A stretch of DNA of 44,553 bases, taken from contig DASZXJ010000061.1 of NCBI GenBank assembly GCA_035545895.1, positions 1-44,553 of the forward strand, in the 5' to 3' direction. The notes below the pieces were generated by a model. That model was not told the origin of the DNA, made no database searches, and saw only the letters and a program-made list of their open reading frames with translations. The translations under genes were made by a program, and so were the position numbers. Numbering within the stretch: position 1 is the stretch's first letter; each line of letters opens with the position of its first letter. Source of the DNA: DASZXJ01 sp035545895 (GTDB taxonomy: Bacteria > Planctomycetota > Phycisphaerae > Tepidisphaerales > Tepidisphaeraceae). Positions 1 through 8,226 of the stretch are shown here, in pieces.

Positions 1-6
1 AAAACC

Positions 7-20
7 CGCCGCAAGCGGCG
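7..20. repeat. REP-like palindrome (CCGCAAGCGG family)
   Basis: A perfect 6-bp-arm palindrome, CGCCGC-AA-GCGGCG, lies downstream of the first minus-strand gene. The core CCGCAAGCGG recurs in inverted pairs at 4678-4737 and 44437-44491, so this is probably one family of dispersed repeats. It could also act as a transcript-end hairpin. Positions 1-72 contain no gene. Confidence 0.5.
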
Positions 21-72
21 AGGCTAAAATGAATCAATTTCGAATTGACCCATTATCGAATAGTCAACATAA

Positions 73-543
73 TCAACCGGCGGCCTGTGCCGATATGCTC
101 GGGTGAGACGCGTCATTCAAGGCGCGATATTGCTCGATCAAAGACAGCTCTTCGGGGGCGATGCGGAGACTCGACCAGTCCGCTTCGCCCCCGCTGTGTT
201 TGGGTTCGACAAGTGAAACGACAAACCGCCTGCGGTTCTTCGAGCGAACCACGCCGGATGTGTAATAGGCGCTGAAGAAAAACTTCCAGCCTGCCCCTTC
301 GTTGCGGTAAATCAGGTCGGTGACTCGCACATCACTGGCGCCCAGCACGGGCAAGTGCCTTGCGATGCGATCGGACAAACCCAAAACATCGCGCGCGCTG
401 TATTGCATTCCCCATTGACGCGCCAGCTCGCCAAGCTGGGACTTGCGCCGGCGCGAGGCGACGCCTTCCCATAGATAAGCCAGCAGCGTGATCAACACCG
501 CGATGGCCAGCAAGAGCAACGGAGAAATCAGTTGTGTTGCCAT
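73..543 (-). CDS. Small membrane-anchored protein, unknown function
   Basis: This encodes 156 residues. Residues about 6-25 (SPLLLLAIAVLITLLAYLW) form one membrane segment, followed by a basic stretch (SRRRK), so the soluble part is probably cytoplasmic. The soluble domain contains the run QWGMQYSARDVLGLSDR and an aromatic patch WKFFFSAYYTSG. I do not recognise a named family. The start codon lies 6 bp downstream of the stop of the secreted protein at 550-1734, so the two are very probably co-transcribed from right to left. The product may therefore act with that envelope protein, which is inference only. Confidence 0.75.
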   Translation of the reverse strand: MATQLISPLLLLAIAVLITLLAYLWEGVASRRRKSQLGELARQWGMQYSARDVLGLSDRIARHLPVLGASDVRVTDLIYRNEGAGWKFFFSAYYTSGVVRSKNRRRFVVSLVEPKHSGGEADWSSLRIAPEELSLIEQYRALNDASHPSISAQAAG

Positions 544-549
544 GACAAA

Positions 550-1734
550 TCAGGGTCCGAACGGTTGGTCCGCGGTCTGGGTGGTGGGCAGCGGCGGCGT
601 GTAGCGAATCCCGTAATACGGCTGGACCGGCACCAGATATGCGTCCATCCATTCCACGACCGTGCGATAACGCACGTCATCCTTGTTCCGGAAGATCGGC
701 TGAATGAGATGTCCTCGAACCGGCGGATGGTCGAATTCCCCAATCGTCGAAGGCAGGCCAAAGCTCGCGAGCAGCGAACGGTCGCCATGCCCGCGCTCGA
801 TCAGCCGCTGAACGCGCTGTTGAAAGATGCCGGTCGCTCCTTCGTTGCCCTTCTGATAGCTCTGCAATATGTAAAAATTTGTATAAGCAACTGTTTCATT
901 TTCCGGCGGCGAAAGAAGCATGAACCCGCCACCGGCATTGGCGCCATGACAGCCGACCGTTGCACAATTCTGCATCACCAGCGGCTGAATTTGCCGCCTG
1001 AAAACCACCATCGAATCCGGATCCGAAGTCACATGCACCTGCAAACGCATCGATTCATCTCCGTTGGCCAGAATTCGCTGCGCCTGGTCCAGCGGAGCAA
1101 GCTGATTGAAATCCGGGAACGGAATATTCTGGCTGTCGGCGAAACGTTTCTTGACGTCGCCGTCAAATCGAACCCGGGCGGATGAATCGTTGGCCCGCAA
1201 TTCGCGGCGGCGAATGTTTTCGATATCCGCCGGCGTAAGCAGCGCATGGTCCACCGGCGCGGCAACCACCGCCGGCCTTGCGACCGTCGGCGCAGGGGCT
1301 TCTGGCACTGCCGCCTTGGCGCGTTCAGCGCGAATCTGGCTGACCACCGTGTTCAACATGTCGATCGCATCTTTATTATTTGGATCGATCGCAACCGCGC
1401 TTTCCGACGCGTTCTGGGCCAGGTCATATCGGCGGCGGCCGAATGCCTCCCGCGCCATCGTGATCCGCCCGGCGACATCCTTTGGATCGAGTTTGCTCAG
1501 CCGATCGCGAAAATCCTGCTCGTAATCGCCCGCGCGCTGGATCAACTGCACATCGGTTTTGGGAATGACGGTATCCACGCCATGAATCGTGACCGTGACG
1601 CTGGTCGTGGTTTCCTTGACGTCCCCTTCAAACGTGCTGCCATCCTTGGTTTTGACAATTCCTTGATCGGCAAAAAGCACCGAGGCTGCAAGTCCCGCAG
1701 CCGCCAGAGTTGCCCACCATGCGGGTCGCTTCAT
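550..1734 (-). CDS. Secreted protein with CX4CH motif, possible variant haem site
   Basis: This is a 394-residue protein starting MKRPAWWATLAAAGLAAS, a clear signal peptide ending near FADQG. The ATG at 1734 is preferred over an upstream in-frame start because a GAGGAC Shine-Dalgarno lies about 8 bp upstream and the signal peptide then begins at residue 1. Residues about 25-65 (KDGSTFEGDVKE..., VIPKTDVQLI) look like a small beta domain. A helical stretch resembling a TPR pair follows (RYDLAQNASESAVAIDPNNKDAI). The C-terminal part contains NCATVGCH, a CX4CH pattern, in a context (IQPLVMQNC...GCHG) like planctomycete cytochrome-c-type domains, which normally use CXXCH. Haem binding is therefore possible but unproven. 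It is co-transcribed with the downstream membrane protein. Confidence 0.75.
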   Translation of the reverse strand: MKRPAWWATLAAAGLAASVLFADQGIVKTKDGSTFEGDVKETTTSVTVTIHGVDTVIPKTDVQLIQRAGDYEQDFRDRLSKLDPKDVAGRITMAREAFGRRRYDLAQNASESAVAIDPNNKDAIDMLNTVVSQIRAERAKAAVPEAPAPTVARPAVVAAPVDHALLTPADIENIRRRELRANDSSARVRFDGDVKKRFADSQNIPFPDFNQLAPLDQAQRILANGDESMRLQVHVTSDPDSMVVFRRQIQPLVMQNCATVGCHGANAGGGFMLLSPPENETVAYTNFYILQSYQKGNEGATGIFQQRVQRLIERGHGDRSLLASFGLPSTIGEFDHPPVRGHLIQPIFRNKDDVRYRTVVEWMDAYLVPVQPYYGIRYTPPLPTTQTADQPFGP

Positions 1735-1818
1735 AGGTGTGTCCTCTCGAGCCATGTTAGATGCGAGTTGCGGGTTGGGCAAATATCGCGAGATGGTTAA
1801 ACACAATTTCTCTCGTTC

Positions 1819-1846
1819 GGCACATCCCGCTTAAGCGGGACGTGCC
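1819..1846. repeat. REP-like palindrome at amrS 3' end
   Basis: A 28-bp inverted repeat is centred on TCCCGCTTAAGCGGGA, with outer arms GGCAC and GTGCC separated from the core by one unpaired base on each side. It ends on the first base of the amrS stop codon. There is no T-run, so it fits a REP-like element or mRNA-end stabiliser better than an intrinsic terminator. Confidence 0.6.
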
Positions 1847-2982
1847 TACAACGGACGCACGTGTCCATCGCCATGCCCACTGGATTTTCCCCAAATCCCC
1901 GGAATCGCTTTTTTACAATTCGGACACAGTCCATCAGCGCCCACCTGATTGCATTTCACGAGAAATCCCTGTCGTTCGATGACCGTTGCATTGCAGTGAT
2001 GGCAACGCGTGTTCTCCCACTGACCGACCATGCCGGGCAAATTCCCCGGATAGAGATACTTCAAACCGGCGGCCTGCCCGTATTCAACGATCTTCATCAA
2101 GTCATCAACGGTCGTATGCCGCCAGCCATCGGTCATTTTGTAATCGGGATGAAACGCCGTCATGTGCCACGGCATGAGCGGATCGACGCTGGCCAGAAAG
2201 TCCGCCATGCGCTTCAGGTCATCTGAGTTGTCGCTAAAGCCGGGAATCACCAGCGTGACAATCTCCACCCAGAACCCGCGAGCTTTGAGCATCCTGATGG
2301 TGTCGATGACGTTCTCCATCACGCCGCCGAGTTCGCGATAGTGTTTATCATCGAACGTTTTCAGATCGACCTTGTACGCTTCAACGTAAGGCCGAATGAA
2401 GTCGAGCACCTGAGGCGTGCCATTGCCGTTGCTGATATACGCACACTTCAGTCCGCGCGCCTTGGCCTCCTGAAAAACCGCGACCGCCCATTCGCTGGTG
2501 ATTAAAGGCTCGTTATAACTCGATGCAATCACCGGCGCGCGATTCTGGATCGCCAGATCAACCAATTGCTTAGGCGTACACAACCGCGCCGGCGCGACGG
2601 CCTTGGGATCGCGTAGCATCTGGCTGGTCACCCAGTTCTGACAATATCCGCAGTGATAGTCACACCCGAGCATGCCGAATGTCAGCGCATCCGAACCCGG
2701 CAGAACATGAAAGAAAGGTTTCTTTTCAATCGGATCGCACGCCAGCGCCCCGACATATCCGTAAGGCACAAGCAGGCGTCCATTGTCATTAAAACGAACT
2801 CGACACACCCCATCACGGCCGGGTTTGATTAAACAGCGATGCCCGCAGGCAAAGCACTGGATCGCACCCTCTTCCTTGCGCTGGATCAACGCCTCAGCCG
2901 CAGGTACGCTATGCTGGTGAAGCATCCGCTTCAGGTCGAGCAGGCGTTGTTTATCATCAAGTTGTTCCAGCGAAACCGTCAT
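1846..2982 (-). CDS. amrS: AmmeMemoRadiSam-type radical SAM enzyme AmrS
   Basis: This is a 378-residue radical SAM protein. The 4Fe-4S-binding motif CDYHCGYC is at residues 107-114 (C107, C111, C114). An N-terminal cysteine set, C43, C46, C50 and C60 (CFACGHRC...GVC), precedes it, and a C-terminal CHHC...CPNC zinc-ribbon-like segment follows the barrel. This architecture matches the AmrS family, also annotated as PFL-activating-enzyme-like proteins. The family is usually linked to AMMECR1 and MEMO proteins, but neither is present within this window. Its substrate is not established. The start is the ATG at 2982. The 3' end runs into a REP-like palindrome. Confidence 0.88.
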   Translation of the reverse strand: MTVSLEQLDDKQRLLDLKRMLHQHSVPAAEALIQRKEEGAIQCFACGHRCLIKPGRDGVCRVRFNDNGRLLVPYGYVGALACDPIEKKPFFHVLPGSDALTFGMLGCDYHCGYCQNWVTSQMLRDPKAVAPARLCTPKQLVDLAIQNRAPVIASSYNEPLITSEWAVAVFQEAKARGLKCAYISNGNGTPQVLDFIRPYVEAYKVDLKTFDDKHYRELGGVMENVIDTIRMLKARGFWVEIVTLVIPGFSDNSDDLKRMADFLASVDPLMPWHMTAFHPDYKMTDGWRHTTVDDLMKIVEYGQAAGLKYLYPGNLPGMVGQWENTRCHHCNATVIERQGFLVKCNQVGADGLCPNCKKAIPGIWGKSSGHGDGHVRPL

Positions 2983-3022
2983 CGCTTGTCTACTGAAATT
3001 TTCGGTAGTTACGTATTTTCAT

Positions 3023-3071
3023 GTGACACGGGCTTTCAGCCCGTGCGCATGGGGCTGAAAGCCCATGTCAC
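3023..3071. repeat. Inverted repeat with GGGCTTTCAGCCC core
   Basis: Two arms, 3023-3042 and 3052-3071, are near-perfect reverse complements, reading GTGACA(C/T)GGGCTTTCAGCCC on each arm. Each arm itself carries a GGGCTnnnAGCCC-type palindrome, so this is an inverted pair of REPs. It occupies most of the gap between amrS and the DUF6807-like gene. No transposase in the window shares this core. Confidence 0.7.
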
Positions 3072-3089
3072 TTCCAAATTTTAGGCCGC

Positions 3090-3105
3090 GCCCCACAAGT
3101 GGGGC
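3090..3105. repeat. Short palindrome at gene end
   Basis: GCCCCAC-AA-GTGGGGC, a 7-bp stem with a 2-bp loop, lies just downstream of the minus-strand stop codon at 3108-3110. It is a possible transcript-end hairpin or REP. There is no T-run on the minus strand. Confidence 0.5.
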
Positions 3106-3107
3106 CG

Positions 3108-3974
3108 CTAAACTTGTGTGTCTGAAATATATTTCGCGTACGCCTCCTTCAATTGCGGCAGTTCGTACATCCCATCATGCACCAGCACGCGATATTGCAG
3201 GCGCAGTTTGTCATCGGCTGAGACTTTCATGGGTTCGTTGAACAAAATGGCTGCGTTGAAATAGTGGCCCGGCCCGGTGCCGCCGTACCAGGGAGTGGGA
3301 TGTCTTGGATTTTCCGGGTGGTCTAAAATCGCGATGCCTCCAAACTGATCGAATCCGCCATCGAGTTTGCCGGAGAGATCGCACCAGTCGGCAATGACCG
3401 GCGTGGGACGATTGCTCGTCGTGCCGTCTGAAAACAGCAGCCGCGATTCCTGCCAGTTGCGATTGCCGCGGAACGTCAGCCCGCTGTAACCGCCCCACGT
3501 GCCATTATATGGAGTTCGGTCGAGCAGCACATCGACCTGCGGCTTGAGGATGAACGTGAAATCGAGCAGGTATGAACCCGAGTCGATGGGCTTGTAGGTG
3601 AATAGCCGCTGTTCGTGAAAGACGATGGTTTTTTCATCGGGCCGAGTCCAGTCGAGCGTGCTGAACACGCCAATCTGCCCATCCGCACCATGCGTGACAG
3701 TCGGCGGCACACGAGTCTTTTGTGTTCCGAAGCCGGGTTCGTTTTCCTCCCAGAAATTTTCGCCGTTGATGAATTTGATTGAAAACCAAAGCCCACGATG
3801 CCAGAAGTGGTCGTGCGGTTCAAAAATGCTGAGCACATGACCCGCCGGCGTGCACAGCGGATGAAAAAACGGCTTGGGCTTGCCGCCATACACATACCGC
3901 CACAGCGGCAATTCGCGATGGGGGTTACGCAACTCGATCGAAGTTCCGAGATCATGCTTGAGAATCATGTTCAT
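3108..3974 (-). CDS. DUF6807 / PmoA-family protein
   Basis: This encodes a 288-residue soluble protein with no signal peptide. The N-terminal core contains FFHPLCTPAGHVLS, DHFWHRGLWFSIKFI and NGENFWEE, followed by a beta-rich region with YSGLTFRGNR and a final HPTPWYGG...GHYFNAAILF segment. This is the pattern of the DUF6807 proteins, labelled 'methane oxygenase PmoA' in annotations although they are not methane monooxygenase subunits. They are common in planctomycetes, often near sugar-catabolism genes. The fold is galactose-mutarotase-like by family knowledge, and the reaction is unknown. An alternative ATG is two codons in (3968). No strong Shine-Dalgarno is visible. Confidence 0.8.
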   Translation of the reverse strand: MNMILKHDLGTSIELRNPHRELPLWRYVYGGKPKPFFHPLCTPAGHVLSIFEPHDHFWHRGLWFSIKFINGENFWEENEPGFGTQKTRVPPTVTHGADGQIGVFSTLDWTRPDEKTIVFHEQRLFTYKPIDSGSYLLDFTFILKPQVDVLLDRTPYNGTWGGYSGLTFRGNRNWQESRLLFSDGTTSNRPTPVIADWCDLSGKLDGGFDQFGGIAILDHPENPRHPTPWYGGTGPGHYFNAAILFNEPMKVSADDKLRLQYRVLVHDGMYELPQLKEAYAKYISDTQV

Positions 3975-4047
3975 GATTGTACCGATCCAATTACGGAATT
4001 CGGAAAGTGCTTTCGGAAATCACTCCCCACGCCCACGACGGTGCCGC

Positions 4048-4079
4048 AGAAATTCCCCACGGCGACGCCGTGGGCGTTC
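4048..4079. repeat. REP-like palindrome, copy 1 of GCCGTGGG family
   Basis: CCCACGGC-GAC-GCCGTGGG at 4056-4074 is a perfect 8-bp stem. The flanks on both sides also match, as reverse complement, the copy at 8196-8226: AACGCCCACGGC, three variable bases, then GCCGTGGGG and ATTTC. The intergenic stretch 3975-4184 contains this and otherwise no recognisable gene. Confidence 0.65.
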
Positions 4080-4184
4080 AGAATACCATCTCCCCCTTTC
4101 TCCTCGTCCATATCGCGCGCAACTCCATCACCCCTAAAAACGATAGGTTCTGACGCCAACTTTAATTTTCCGGGGATTTATGAA

Positions 4185-4595
4185 TTAAATCAGCACGGTG
4201 CAAATGACCTTGCGGCGGCGTGGCCGGGTATCGAAATCAATCAAAACCACCTGCTGATATTCGCCCGTCAGCAGTTTACCGTTGGAAATGGGAACGGTGA
4301 TGCTTGGCCCGAACAGGGATGCGCGGATGTGGCTGTGGCCGTTGTCGTCGTGCCAGGTGGCTTCATGGTCGTATTTGTCATCGTCGGGGACCAGCTTCTG
4401 GAACATGCGGGGCAAGTCGTGCTTGATCAGGCCGGGCTCAAATTCGACCGTGGTGAGCGCAGCCGTGCTGCCGGCAATAAACAGGTGAACCACGCCATCT
4501 CCCTGCACATCCTTGAGCTTGGCTTGCAGCTCAGGGTTGAGGTTGATGATGTCGCTATCCCCTTCGGTCGATATTTCGATGGTAAACCGTTTCAT
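4185..4595 (-). CDS. YjbQ family protein (UPF0047)
   Basis: This 136-residue protein fits the compact YjbQ/UPF0047 family. Visible signatures are the central AGSTAALTTVEFEPG, the glycine- and histidine-rich NGHSHIRASLFGPS, and the C-terminal LTGEYQQVVLIDFDTRPRRR. Members have been described as secondary thiamine-phosphate synthases on the basis of complementation in E. coli; the physiological role remains uncertain. It is divergent from the secreted protein at 4630, with only 34 bp between their start codons, so the two must share or overlap promoters. Confidence 0.9.
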   Translation of the reverse strand: MKRFTIEISTEGDSDIINLNPELQAKLKDVQGDGVVHLFIAGSTAALTTVEFEPGLIKHDLPRMFQKLVPDDDKYDHEATWHDDNGHSHIRASLFGPSITVPISNGKLLTGEYQQVVLIDFDTRPRRRKVICTVLI

Positions 4596-4629
4596 CGGCG
4601 CGGTTCTTACGAATTGGTATCATCAGACC

Positions 4630-6132
4630 ATGCCGACGCGACGGAGGCAAGTGCTATGCACGTTGATATCTGGACTCAGCCGCTTGCGGCTTAGCGCAAC
4701 GGGAATTTTCCCAGCGTCGCGCTTAGCGGCAAGCGGTGTTGCTCTGATTCTTGTCCTGACGACTGCGGTTTGCGGCGCCCCGGCGCGCGGTCCATACGCA
4801 ACTCAACTCGCGGCAGAGTGCGATGCGTTAATCCAAGCCGCGGTCAGGCGCCCGTTCGGATGGGCCTGGGATAACGTGCCCCCCACCGCCAATTCCAATG
4901 CGCCGCGGCACGTCACGTTTGAACGCACTGACACTCCCGCGGCGGGCTTGTTATTGCTGTTGGCGTCACAAGCGCTGGAAGAGCCGCGTTTTCAGGAAGC
5001 GGCCGCGCAAGTATCGCGCGGGATTTCCTCGGCCCAGTCGGGCAACGGCAAATTTCCGGAACATGCGATTTTCGGCACGACATCGGCGAGTTCGCGCGAT
5101 CAGCCCGAGGCCGTGCTGAATCGGTCCGCCACTTCAGGCGGCCTGGCGCTGATGCTGCTTTTACACCAGTCGATTCAGAATAAAACCGACCCCGCCACGC
5201 GCGCCATGCCCCGCGCGTTGCAGTTTCTGGTGCATCAGCAAGCGGACGACGGCGCGTGGCAATCGCCTTATCCGTCGGATGCGACGCTTCGCGAGACCCA
5301 GCGATTGATTCGGCTGGACGATTCGGATTATCGCGATTGCACGTTTACGTTGCTGCTGGCGGCGAATGTATTGGGAGACGTTCCCAGCGCCGCCGCAGCC
5401 GCCAGATCAGTCAACAAATTGCTCGCCCTTCGACTGGGCACGGCCACGATCATTCCGACAACCGAGCCTGCCGACGCCCCGCCGGTGGATGAGGAAATCC
5501 TTCGCCGCAATTCCAATTTATGGTCGAGCGTTTACCGGCCCAATGGTTTGCTCGATCCGAAACTCGAACAGTTTCCCATCGGCGCGGACATGATCGCGAC
5601 ACGCGTGGCGATGCAAACTTTGATTGGCGCTTACCTGGTCAATGGCGATCGAAATGCCGGGCAGGCGCTCGATACGGCCCACCGCGCATTGATCGCCCTG
5701 CAAACACAGGATGGACAATGGCGTCGCATTTATCCGATGCAGCCGACGACTGCACCGGTTGAAGTGGATACGGGAAGCATATTTCGCGCCCCCAGCACCC
5801 AGCCACTTCGGTCACTTGGAACTTTCGATCTGCCCAGGACGATGGAGAATGTGAATCAACTGAAACTGCTCGGCAGGCAACGGTATCTGACGATGATGGC
5901 GCAACCGTTTTCGCTTGAGCAGCGATTAGCCGCTGCCGTTTGCGGACTGACGGATGATCCATTTGCCCTGGACTTGCCTTTAACGGCCGGCGAAGTCGAT
6001 GCGTATGTGAAGACTCATCAAGCCGACTTTGCGATCCTCCAGCGGCCAATCCCGCAGGACCTGCCATCGCGACTGCATCGGCTTTGGATTTTGCTCGTGC
6101 GCACCCGCCTGGAACAGATGCAGCAGGGTTGA
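4630..6132 (+). CDS. Secreted protein, possibly alpha/alpha-toroid fold
   Basis: This encodes 500 residues from ATG 4630. The N-terminus is basic (MPTRRRQ), and the hydrophobic stretch GVALILVLTTAVCGAPA, cleavable near AVCGA, appears only at about residues 36-52, so the signal peptide is unusually long. The intervening SRLRLSATGIF...SRLAAS is encoded by an inverted REP pair (4678-4737), so the repeat is part of the coding sequence. The mature part is mostly helical with repeated segments such as ALQFLVHQQADDGAWQSPY and LIALQTQDGQWRRIYPM. Such segments are typical of alpha/alpha toroids (terpenoid-cyclase or pectate-lyase-10-like), but catalytic residues cannot be assigned. Function is unknown. 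A start downstream of the repeat would need a non-ATG codon. Confidence 0.7.
   Translation: MPTRRRQVLCTLISGLSRLRLSATGIFPASRLAASGVALILVLTTAVCGAPARGPYATQLAAECDALIQAAVRRPFGWAWDNVPPTANSNAPRHVTFERTDTPAAGLLLLLASQALEEPRFQEAAAQVSRGISSAQSGNGKFPEHAIFGTTSASSRDQPEAVLNRSATSGGLALMLLLHQSIQNKTDPATRAMPRALQFLVHQQADDGAWQSPYPSDATLRETQRLIRLDDSDYRDCTFTLLLAANVLGDVPSAAAAARSVNKLLALRLGTATIIPTTEPADAPPVDEEILRRNSNLWSSVYRPNGLLDPKLEQFPIGADMIATRVAMQTLIGAYLVNGDRNAGQALDTAHRALIALQTQDGQWRRIYPMQPTTAPVEVDTGSIFRAPSTQPLRSLGTFDLPRTMENVNQLKLLGRQRYLTMMAQPFSLEQRLAAAVCGLTDDPFALDLPLTAGEVDAYVKTHQADFAILQRPIPQDLPSRLHRLWILLVRTRLEQMQQG
4678..4737. repeat. REP inverted pair inside a coding region
   Basis: The arms 4678-4697 (AGCCGCTTGCGGCTTAGCGC) and 4719-4737 are reverse complements with two mismatches. 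The CCGCTTGCGG core also occurs at 7-20 and 44437-44491. Here the pair lies inside the 5' part of the 4630-6132 reading frame without breaking it. Confidence 0.65.
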
Positions 6133-6187
6133 TATGGCGGTTTGGGCAAGTTATTGGGCTGTAAATGCGCAATTTTTACCGGTTAGT

Positions 6188-6216
6188 TTGACCAAGCCCG
6201 TAAGCGGTGATATATT
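6188..6216 (+). promoter_or_regulatory. Sigma-70-type promoter for dnaG-rpoD
   Basis: TTGACC (6188-6193), a 17-bp spacer and TATATT (6211-6216) match the sigma-70 consensus in five of six bases in each box. The predicted start, near 6223, gives a leader of about 120 nt before dnaG. The leader begins in a hairpin, CGAGCG...CGCTCG at 6223-6240. The gap 6133-6342 contains no gene. Confidence 0.6.
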
Positions 6217-6220
6217 TCTT

Positions 6221-6242
6221 GGCGAGCGCTCCATCGCTCGTC
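6221..6242. repeat. Hairpin / REP-like palindrome in dnaG leader
   Basis: CGAGCG (6223-6228) and CGCTCG (6235-6240) are perfect reverse complements around a 6-bp loop. It would be at the extreme 5' end of a transcript from the promoter at 6188-6216, where it could stabilise the mRNA, or it may simply be another REP copy. Confidence 0.4.
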
Positions 6243-6342
6243 ATATTAAGTCTTGTAAAATAAGGGTTTACGTGTCCCGCGACAGGCTACGGGGACGTTT
6301 GCTGGCCTTTGTCGCGGAGTCGCAGCTACTTCGTGAGTCGCC

Positions 6343-8172
6343 GTGAATGAGAGCAGCAATGATGGCAAGACACGCGTCTTGCAGGCGATCGACATCGTCG
6401 AGTTGATCAGCCAGACGGTAAAGCTGCGCCGGCGTGGAAAAGACTACGTGGGACTTTGCCCGTTCCATCAGGAAAAGACCCCCTCGTTCAAGGTCGATCC
6501 TGCGAGGCAGATGTTTTACTGCTTCGGTTGCAAGGCGAGCGGCAACGCGATCGATTTCGTCATCAAACGAGATCGAATCGAATTTGTCGAAGCGCTGCAA
6601 TTGCTGGCAAGGCAGGCCAATGTCGAATTGCCTCGACTTGGCGTGAACAAACAGAATTCGAGCGAGCGGCAGGTGTTGCTTGAAGCACACTCAGCCGCTT
6701 GCGGGCTCTTTGAAAAGTTATTTTCTCATCCACAGCATGGTGCTGTCGCGCGCGACTACCTCGCCAAGCGCGGGTTCTCTGCCGAGATGATCAGGAAGTA
6801 TCAGATCGGCCTGGCGGTTGAAAGCTGGGACATGCTCTTGAAGAGCCGGGCGATGAAGAAATTCACGCCACAGCAACTCGCAATGGCGGGACTGGTTAAG
6901 GCTCGTGAAGGCGGCGAAGGGTTTTACGATACCTTCCGCAATCGCATCATTTTCCCGATTCGTGACGAGCAGGGACGGGTGATTGCCTTCGGCGGACGCG
7001 AGATGCCCGGTTCGGAAAATCCGCCTAAGTATCTGAACAGCCCGGAAACACCGCTGTTTTCCAAGGGTCGCTGCATTTACGGGCTCGATCACGCGCGGCA
7101 GAGCATCGTCGAAACTCGCACGGTGGCGGTCGTCGAAGGCTACACCGACGTGATCATGTCGCACCAATATGGCGCGACCAACGTCGTATCCGTGTTGGGC
7201 ACGGCCATGACCGAGCAGCATGTCGCGATACTCAAGCGATTTGCCGATCGAATCGTTTTGCTTTTCGACGCGGATGCCGCCGGCGATGCAGCCGCCAATC
7301 GCGCGGTTGAGTTGCTGTTGTCGCAGCCCGTTGAGATCGCAATTGCCTCGATCCCGGACGGACTCGATCCGGACGAATATTTAATGCAGCACGGGCTGGA
7401 AAGTTTCCAGAAACTGCTGGCCGATGCGCAGGACGCTTTGAGCTTTAAGTGGAAACAGTTGCTGCACGACTTCGGAGCCAAAGGCGATCTGACCAGTCAG
7501 CAGAAGGCGATCGAGCAATATATGACGTTATTGGCCGGTGCGCGGGGCAGTGGTCGGATTGATCCGCTGCGCTGGGGCGCGATTCTGGCAAGAGTCAGCC
7601 GTCTGACGGAAATCCCGACTGACGAGTTGAATAAGCGGTTTAAATCGGACCGTAAAAGGCCGCGTGCCAGTGTTGAAACTAGGTCTAAAGAACCAGAGCC
7701 GGCCTCGTCGATAAGCAACGCTTCGGCGGCACCATCAAACGCCCGTGACAGGGCTGAAAGATGGGTTCTTGGCGCGTTATTGGCCGAACCGTCGCGATGG
7801 GCAGGCGTACAGCATGAATTGAGCGTCAGCGACTTTTCCGACCAGTATCGCCAGAAGTTGGCGGAAGTGTATTGGGCGCATCAACGTGACGATGGTGAGC
7901 CGGTATTCAGTGAGTTGTTGGGGCTGCTCGACAATTCGGCTTTGAAAGAGCTGGCCATCGAACTGGTTCAGGAAACCGAGGCCATGGGAAACCTCGATCG
8001 AATGCTGACCGACGGGATGGCCCATTTGAAACAGATTCGCCATAAGCAGGACAAGAACAGCCTGGTAGCGCAGCTTCGAGCTTCGCAGCAGGCGCCTGAG
8101 GATGAGATCGCACTGTTGAGAAAATTGCAGGATAGCGTTCGTCGGCCAGACATTGGTCAAGCAGCGCCCTAA
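6343..8172 (+). CDS. dnaG: DNA primase DnaG
   Basis: This is a 609-residue primase that makes RNA primers for chromosome replication. The N-terminal CHC2 zinc finger is visible: C39, H42 (CPFH), C60 and C63 (CFGC). The catalytic core follows (YHDTFRNRI-like FYDTFRNRIIFPI), with the TOPRIM motifs VVEGYTDVI and LLFDADAAGDAAANRA. The C-terminal third is a helical helicase-binding region. A GTG start is used; the frame has no upstream ATG that fits better. It precedes rpoD, as in the classical macromolecular synthesis operon, but with a 228-bp gap and without rpsU in between. A good sigma-70-type promoter lies upstream. Confidence 0.97.
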   Translation: MNESSNDGKTRVLQAIDIVELISQTVKLRRRGKDYVGLCPFHQEKTPSFKVDPARQMFYCFGCKASGNAIDFVIKRDRIEFVEALQLLARQANVELPRLGVNKQNSSERQVLLEAHSAACGLFEKLFSHPQHGAVARDYLAKRGFSAEMIRKYQIGLAVESWDMLLKSRAMKKFTPQQLAMAGLVKAREGGEGFYDTFRNRIIFPIRDEQGRVIAFGGREMPGSENPPKYLNSPETPLFSKGRCIYGLDHARQSIVETRTVAVVEGYTDVIMSHQYGATNVVSVLGTAMTEQHVAILKRFADRIVLLFDADAAGDAAANRAVELLLSQPVEIAIASIPDGLDPDEYLMQHGLESFQKLLADAQDALSFKWKQLLHDFGAKGDLTSQQKAIEQYMTLLAGARGSGRIDPLRWGAILARVSRLTEIPTDELNKRFKSDRKRPRASVETRSKEPEPASSISNASAAPSNARDRAERWVLGALLAEPSRWAGVQHELSVSDFSDQYRQKLAEVYWAHQRDDGEPVFSELLGLLDNSALKELAIELVQETEAMGNLDRMLTDGMAHLKQIRHKQDKNSLVAQLRASQQAPEDEIALLRKLQDSVRRPDIGQAAP

Positions 8173-8195
8173 GATGGGGCGGCGCAAAAAGAATA

Positions 8196-8226
8196 AACGC
8201 CCACGGCTTTGCCGTGGGGGATTTCG
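8196..8226. repeat. REP-like palindrome, copy 2 of GCCGTGGG family
   Basis: CCCACGGC-TTT-GCCGTGGG at 8200-8218 is a perfect 8-bp stem just after the dnaG stop. It matches the copy at 4048-4079 in both arms and flanks and differs in the loop. The gap 8173-8400 also has a small CGCGGA-TAG-TCCGCG hairpin at about 8372-8386, just upstream of rpoD. No other gene is seen there. Confidence 0.65.

Noticed and set aside
532..1185. Plus-strand frame antisense to the CX4CH protein
   Set aside because: Shadow of the coding gene on the other strand; no Shine-Dalgarno, no conserved motif.
1846..4595. An AmmeMemoRadiSam operon (AMMECR1, MEMO, AmrS)
   Set aside because: Only AmrS is found; the neighbours are DUF6807 and YjbQ proteins with no MEMO or AMMECR1 motif.
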